Source: Dolomedes plantarius (lineage: Eukaryota > Arthropoda > Arachnida > Araneae > Dolomedidae). From it: a stretch of DNA of 64,000 nt. A model generated the notes under the pieces. The model was not told the origin of the DNA, did not search any database, and saw only the letters and a list, made by a program, of their open reading frames with translations. Location: NCBI GenBank assembly GCA_907164885.2, contig OU015497.1, forward strand, positions 65,613,577-65,677,576, written 5' to 3'. This document shows positions 59,600 through 64,000 of this stretch, in pieces. The first letter of the stretch is position 1; each line of letters begins with the position of its first letter. A program made the position numbers and the translations under genes.

Positions 59600-60177
59600 T
59601 GAGGTTTTTAGAGCCAAGGTTCCTGCATATATGTGTTTAGAGCGAAGTCCCCTACATAGAGGTGCTTAGAGCCAAGGTCCCTACATAGAGGTGCTGAGAG
59701 TCAATTTTCTACATAGAGGTTTTTAGAGCCAAGGTCCCTTCATCGAGGTGTTGAGAGCCAATGTCACAACAGAGAGATGTTGATAGCCAATTTCTCTACA
59801 TAGAGATTTTTAGAGCTAACGTCCCGACATAGAGGTGTTTAGAGCCAACTCCTCTACATAGATGTGTTTAGAGCCAAGTCCCCTACATAGAGGTGCTAAG
59901 GGCCAAGGTCCCTACACAGAGGTGCTGAGAGTCAATTTCTCTACATAGAGGTTTTTAGAGCCAAGTGGCTCCCAACAGAGAGATGTTGACAGCCAATTTC
60001 TCTACATAGAGATTTTTATAGCCAACGTCCCTACATTGTTTAGAGCCAACTTTTCTACATAGATGTTTTTAGAGCCAAAGACCTTACACAGAAATGTTTA
60101 GAGCCAAGGTCCCTACATAGAGATGTTTAGAGCCAAAGTCTTTACATTGTGGTGCTAAGAGCCAAGGTCCCTTATAT
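59600..60177. repeat. 29 bp minisatellite, about 20 copies
   Basis: The unit is close to GTGTTTAGAGCCAAGGTCCC plus TACATAGAG (29 bp), repeated about 20 times with substitutions and small indels. Because 29 is not a multiple of three, no repeat protein could be encoded across it. There are no unique spacers between units. Confidence 0.93.
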
Positions 60178-60524
60178 ACTTAGAATAATTTCAAAAAGGG
60201 ATAAAAAAATGGTACCTTCTTTTCACATTTGTGTTTATAACTACGTTTTTACTTATCTTTCTCTCATTTTAAAATGCCTTCTTATTAATAATATTTCTTT
60301 CAATTTTTTAAATATATTTTCCTTTAAACATCATTATTATCAGTTACAACAAAACATACATAAATGTAACCTACATAAATGTAATCAGGTACAGTGGCTT
60401 ATTGAATTTTATAAAATATTCTTGTTTCGGGACACTTATATCTTCACTTGAGTGCTTCTTTTAATTTCCGTATAATTGAAGAGATTTTTTAAAAAAATTT
60501 ATAGCATAAATTCAAGCTTCATAT

Positions 60525-61100
60525 TTTATTTTTATAAGACAAGGATGGAAATATCATCAGTAGCTTCAATATATTCATAACTGTTTTTTGTCATAAAGAA
60601 TTCTTTGCCCATTTTAAAAATACATGACTCTAAAAAAATCAGAAGATGAATAATTTCTTAATGCCTAATCTATCAGTTCAGTGTAACTTCTTCTAAAACC
60701 TGCAATTATGTAAATACAAATTTAAGGCCTTTTAATATTCTATACCAATGAAACTGAATTAATAAAAAAATTATATTTCTCGTTTAAAAATTCAATGGAA
60801 AGTTGTAATTGCGGTGTTATAACTCACTTTAATTATTATAAGACATGGATGGAAATATCTTGTTTTGTGATAGAGAATTATTTTCCCATTAAACTATACA
60901 AGATTCTAAGAGAAACAGATGATATATAATTTCTTTGGGCCTACTCTATCAGTTCACTGTACCTACTCTCCTCATCTAAAACCTATAATTATGTAAATAG
61001 AAATTTCAATGCCATCTTTATATCCTACTGATGAAACTGAATTGAAGAAAGATTGATACTTCTTGTTTAAAAATTCAATAGAAAGTTTTATACATAATTT
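60525..61100. repeat. ~300 bp tandem duplication (2 copies)
   Basis: ATAAGACAAGGATGGAAATA near 60533 and ATAAGACATGGATGGAAATA near 60837 begin the copies. Both continue with ATAATTTCTT, CTATCAGTTCA, TCTAAAACCT, AATTATGTAAATA, ATGAAACTGAATT and GTTTAAAAATTCAAT. The copies are about 80% alike. Confidence 0.82.
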
Positions 61101-62454
61101 ATGACTTTCAAACAATAAAATTTAATTTTTCATTTTTTACAGCCCTTCTTAATTACATTATCGATATTCAGAGAGTACTAAAATAAAACAAAAACTGAAA
61201 TTAAGACGCTTTTATTTCATTGATTATGATTATAAAAATATTTAAAGAATGACCTTAATGAGCTTTATGTTCATTCTGCCTCATTATGTTCAGTCTTTCA
61301 TCTCCGAAAAAAAATTTTTTTTTCTGTATTATCCATCAGGATTAATTCATTAGCAGTGTAAAATTTATTTACAAATAATGCTGCGGTTTTCTCAAATTTC
61401 AAAATAAAATTTGTCCACGATTCCATTTACTCATTTATGGGAGTTAATTGAAATACGCAAGTAAAGTTAAAAAGCAGTTATACTAAATTTTCAGATAAGT
61501 ATCCTAATAAACTATTCATGTTTTATTCCTGGGCCATTTAAGAAAACCATTAACAGAGTATTTAATGATTTACATAATTGCCTTAGTAAATAAAACAAAA
61601 ACTCTCATTTAATATATCATCTACATAATTTCGATATTACCTGACTCTAAATAAATTATCAAAATTCAAGGGGAATTTTTATGTGAAAAATCAAAGCCGT
61701 AATGGAAATCATAAAATATATTCCGGGGTATTCAATTATTATTTTTTTTTTTGTTGCTGTTGTTCTTGTCTTTTATCTTGAATTTACAAACTGGAGTCAA
61801 TTTGAATGGCAAAATAATAAACCTAAATGTCGAGATATTTTTAAACAGAATGAAAATTGAATTTTCGGATAACTTAATGGAAGTTCAGTCATTATGGAGT
61901 AATTTCTATAAATCTCTAATACTTAGCTGTTAATGAAAACGCGTAAACATAAGCCTCCACAGCCTAGAAATATTCAAAATAACCATTTATTTAATAACTA
62001 TATTAGCTCTAAAGCTAAAAATTTGTTATTTATATCCTTTACAATGAGCATAAAAGTGGCGGGATTCTGATGATAAATCATCATATTTGGCCAGCAAAAT
62101 ATATGCAGTTAGTTCGATAATTTTGGCATACGTGGTTGTAATGAATAGTTATAATACGGTTCATTCAAACTATATATTTAAATAAAATTTAGAGATTTAT
62201 TGCCAGCGTATTTTTGTATGGCACAAGCGAAATTGGGCATCTTAATGCGTTATTTTGTTTCAGTTTTATTGTCTTTAACAGCATTGTAGAGAGGGCTGTT
62301 TTCTATTTCCTTTTCTCCAACATTTCCTGACATAAAATGCTAAATGTAAGCAATGCTATTTTACCACAGCATTAAAGTAATTTTTATATAATTTTTTTTA
62401 AAATTTCTATTAATCATATGCTATTAATTTGAAAATTAAACATTTTAGTATTGA
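61101..62454. other. AT-rich spacer, nothing recognised
   Basis: No gene supported. Confidence 0.5.
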
Positions 62455-63325
62455 TTTTCAATGTGAATGGATAAGCGTCCCTCATTAGCAAACGAACAAC
62501 ATTTTCAATGGGACAAAAGAAAACTAACTCCAATCCTCTAAAAAAGTGTTTCTCAACCTAGGTGGGCGTGCCCTTTTAAATTTTATTCATCATAAGCTTT
62601 GATTTGAAAATTAAACATTTTAGTATTGATTTTCAATGTGAATGGATAAGTGCCCCGCATTAGCAAACGAACAACAACATTTTCAATGGGGCAAAAGAAA
62701 AGTACCTCCAATCTTCTAAAACAGTGGTTCTCAATCTAGGTGGGCGTGCCCTTTTAAATTTTATTCATCATAGGCTTTAATTTGAAAATTAAACATTTTT
62801 GTATTGATTTTCAATGTGAATGGAGAAGTGCCCCGCATTAGCAAACGAACAACAACATTTTCAATGGGACAAAAGAAAAGTACCTCCAATCTTCTAAAAC
62901 AGTGGTTCCCAACCTAGGTGGGAGTGCCATTTTAAATGTTATTCTTCATAAGCTTTAAATTTAAAAATTAAAAGCTTATGATGAATTTATGATGAATTAT
63001 TATGATTATTTTAGTATTGATTTTCAATATGAATGGAAAAGTGCCCCGCATTAGCAAACGAACAACAACATTTTCAAAGGGACACAAGAAAAGTACCTTC
63101 AAACTTCTAATACGGAGGTTTGCAACCTGGGTGGGCGTGCCCTTTTAATTTTATTCATCATAAGCTTTTAATTTGAAAATTAAACATTTAAGTAATAATT
63201 TTCAATGTGAATGGACAGATATCCCGCATTGACAGAAGACAAAACAACATTTTCAAAGTGAATTAAGAGAAAAAGTAAAGCACCTTCAACCTACTAAAAC
63301 AGTGGTTCTAAACCTGGGGAGGCGT
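62455..63325. repeat. Tandem array, ~178 bp monomer, 5 copies, with hAT-like terminal motif
   Basis: GATTTTCAATGTGAATGGAT recurs near 62452, 62628, 62808, 63017 and 63198. Each copy continues CCCGCATTAGCAAACGAACA, TTTTCAATGGGACAAAAGAA, AACAGTGGTTCTCAACCTAG, GTGGGCGTGCCCTTTTAAAT and CATCATAAGCTTT. Spacing is about 176-200 bp. CAGTGGTTCTCAACCTAGG in each unit is the kind of sequence found at the ends of hAT elements, so the array may have grown from a hAT MITE. The fourth unit has a ~25 bp insertion (ATGATGAATTTATGATGA). Confidence 0.88.
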
Positions 63326-63396
63326 GAGTGATATTCGGGGGAGGGGGGGGGGTGGAGAGCCCAGATGGTCGGCGAAAAATATGCATAGAATGTATA

Positions 63397-63899
63397 GGGT
63401 GAGCCAAAAGTTCGTTTAAACTTTAAACATTCACAAAAAAAAAGGAAGAAATCATGATAAAGAAGTGCTGTTTGCGAGAAGTCGGATATTTTTAGCAGCC
63501 AAAAAAAAGTTTAAAAAGTGTTAAAAGTCACCGGTAGATGGCGCTGACATGCGAGAGATTCAGCATAATTATGCAAATCCATCTTGCAATAAAAGACCAT
63601 AATACACGAGGATCTGGAGGATCGGCCAAGAAGTGGAAGACCCTCGTTGCCGGAGAGCCGTATTACTGCGGTGGAAATCGTTATGATTAATATGGCGGCG
63701 GAATAGTCCATGGAGAGTAACAGTGTTCGCAAAGCTAGACCAGTGACTCTACCAGTGACTTTTTTTAATATTTATTTTGCTACTAAAAAAAATAAATCTG
63801 ACTTCCTTGTGAGCCTTTTCTTTCAAACTGCACTCCTTTATCATAATTTCTTCATTTTTTTATGAATTTTTAAATTTTTAACAAATTTTTGGCTCACCC
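63397..63899 (+). mobile_element. Mariner/Tc1-like relic (503 bp) with TA duplication
   Basis: GGGTGAGCCAAAAGTTCG at 63397 pairs with the right end AACAAATTTTTGGCTCACCC at 63899. TA flanks both sides (63395-63396 and 63900-63901). The inner arms also pair: GAAGAAATCATGATAAAGAA on the left and GAAGAAATTATGATAAAGGA on the minus strand at the right, giving long TIRs. The middle keeps a short piece of transposase. Confidence 0.87.
63590..63750 (+). pseudogene. Remnant of mariner/Tc1-like transposase N-terminal region
   Basis: The plus strand reads HEDLEDRPRSGRPSLPESRI, then TAVEIVMINMAAE and a stop, then SMESNSVRKARPVTL. DRPRSGRPS is the conserved linker between the two helix-turn-helix motifs in many Tc1/mariner transposases, and MAAE.SM.S.SVR matches the second helix-turn-helix start of arthropod families I have seen. 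The catalytic domain is absent. This is a deletion derivative carried by an element with preserved ends. Confidence 0.7.
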
Positions 63900-63901
63900 T
63901 A

Positions 63902-64000
63902 TTTTACTACGGTTAATTACGTTTTATAGGTCTAGAGACTGTAGGGTCCGAAAGTCTTCCTAAGAGGGGGAGGGGTTATCGAAGACGTAAATAGATTGGG
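63902..64000. other. Window edge, nothing recognised
   Basis: Short remaining sequence with a small G-rich run near 63966. Confidence 0.5.

Larger units (their letters stand above)
58537..60345. repeat. ~165 bp direct repeat bracketing the LINE fragment and minisatellite (58537-58705 and 60180-60345)
   Basis: AGAATAATTTCAAAAAGGGA begins both copies, followed by ACCTTCTTTTCGTATTTGTG / ACCTTCTTTTCACATTTGTG, TATAACTACGTTT, TCTCATTTTA and CCTTTAAACATCA. The first copy has gained a (TA)n tract where the second has AT-rich DNA. Confidence 0.8.

Noticed and set aside
59600..60177. 29 bp repeats resembling a CRISPR array
   Set aside because: The units follow each other without unique spacers, and the setting is eukaryotic. 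It is a minisatellite.
61741..61933. 60-codon ORF starting after a T run
   Set aside because: Short, leucine/phenylalanine-rich at the start by composition only, no motif and no neighbouring evidence of a gene.

Overview
This window looks like animal (metazoan) nuclear DNA, most likely from an arthropod and possibly a spider. It is very AT-rich, has no operon-like gene packing, and is full of (TA)n microsatellites. Every recognisable protein remnant belongs to a eukaryotic transposon. The arachnid guess rests on my recollection of which Tc1-like families are common there; no marker gene in the window proves it. I found no confident host protein-coding gene, no rRNA or tRNA gene and no CRISPR array. 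The window is probably intergenic or a very large intron.

Layout: 1-1120 holds a ~180-200 bp tandem array. 2015-3538 is a nearly complete Tc1-like (DD34E) transposon whose transposase has two nonsense codons. 4612-4954 is a small terminal-inverted-repeat (TIR) element swollen by a (TA)n tract. 7880-9245 is a ~290 bp tandem array carrying a hAT-type MITE. 11875-12172 is a foldback MITE beside (TA)n. 14700-15930 and 16330-21880 are two further tandem arrays; the second was entered by three DNA transposons (a Tigger-like element, a Tc1-like relic and a DUF4817-type deletion derivative). 25118-27000 holds a pogo-like MITE and a Tc1-like pseudogene on the minus strand, split by a hAT MITE exactly at the codon for its catalytic glutamate. 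32098-39771 holds MITEs and a Tc1-like pseudogene with DD36E spacing. 42270-43851 is a Tigger/pogo transposase pseudogene. 45121-50560 has two non-autonomous Helitrons, one nested in a long-TIR element that is itself inserted in a tandem array. 52278-52896 is a Tigger-like MITE. 54800-55690 holds GC-rich dispersed repeats. 58908-59068 is the tail of a non-LTR retrotransposon ORF. 59600-63320 holds a 29 bp minisatellite, a ~300 bp duplication and a ~178 bp array with hAT-like ends. 63397-63899 is a mariner/Tc1-like relic.

The genes do not form a pathway. They are decayed cut-and-paste elements. The clearest organising pattern is that TA-targeting (Tc1/mariner/pogo) elements sit directly against long (TA)n tracts far more often than elsewhere, so the microsatellites may act as landing pads, or the insertions may seed the microsatellites. 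The second pattern is an unusual number of unrelated short tandem arrays, mostly with monomers of 180-290 bp, several carrying later insertions whose order can be read from the sequence.
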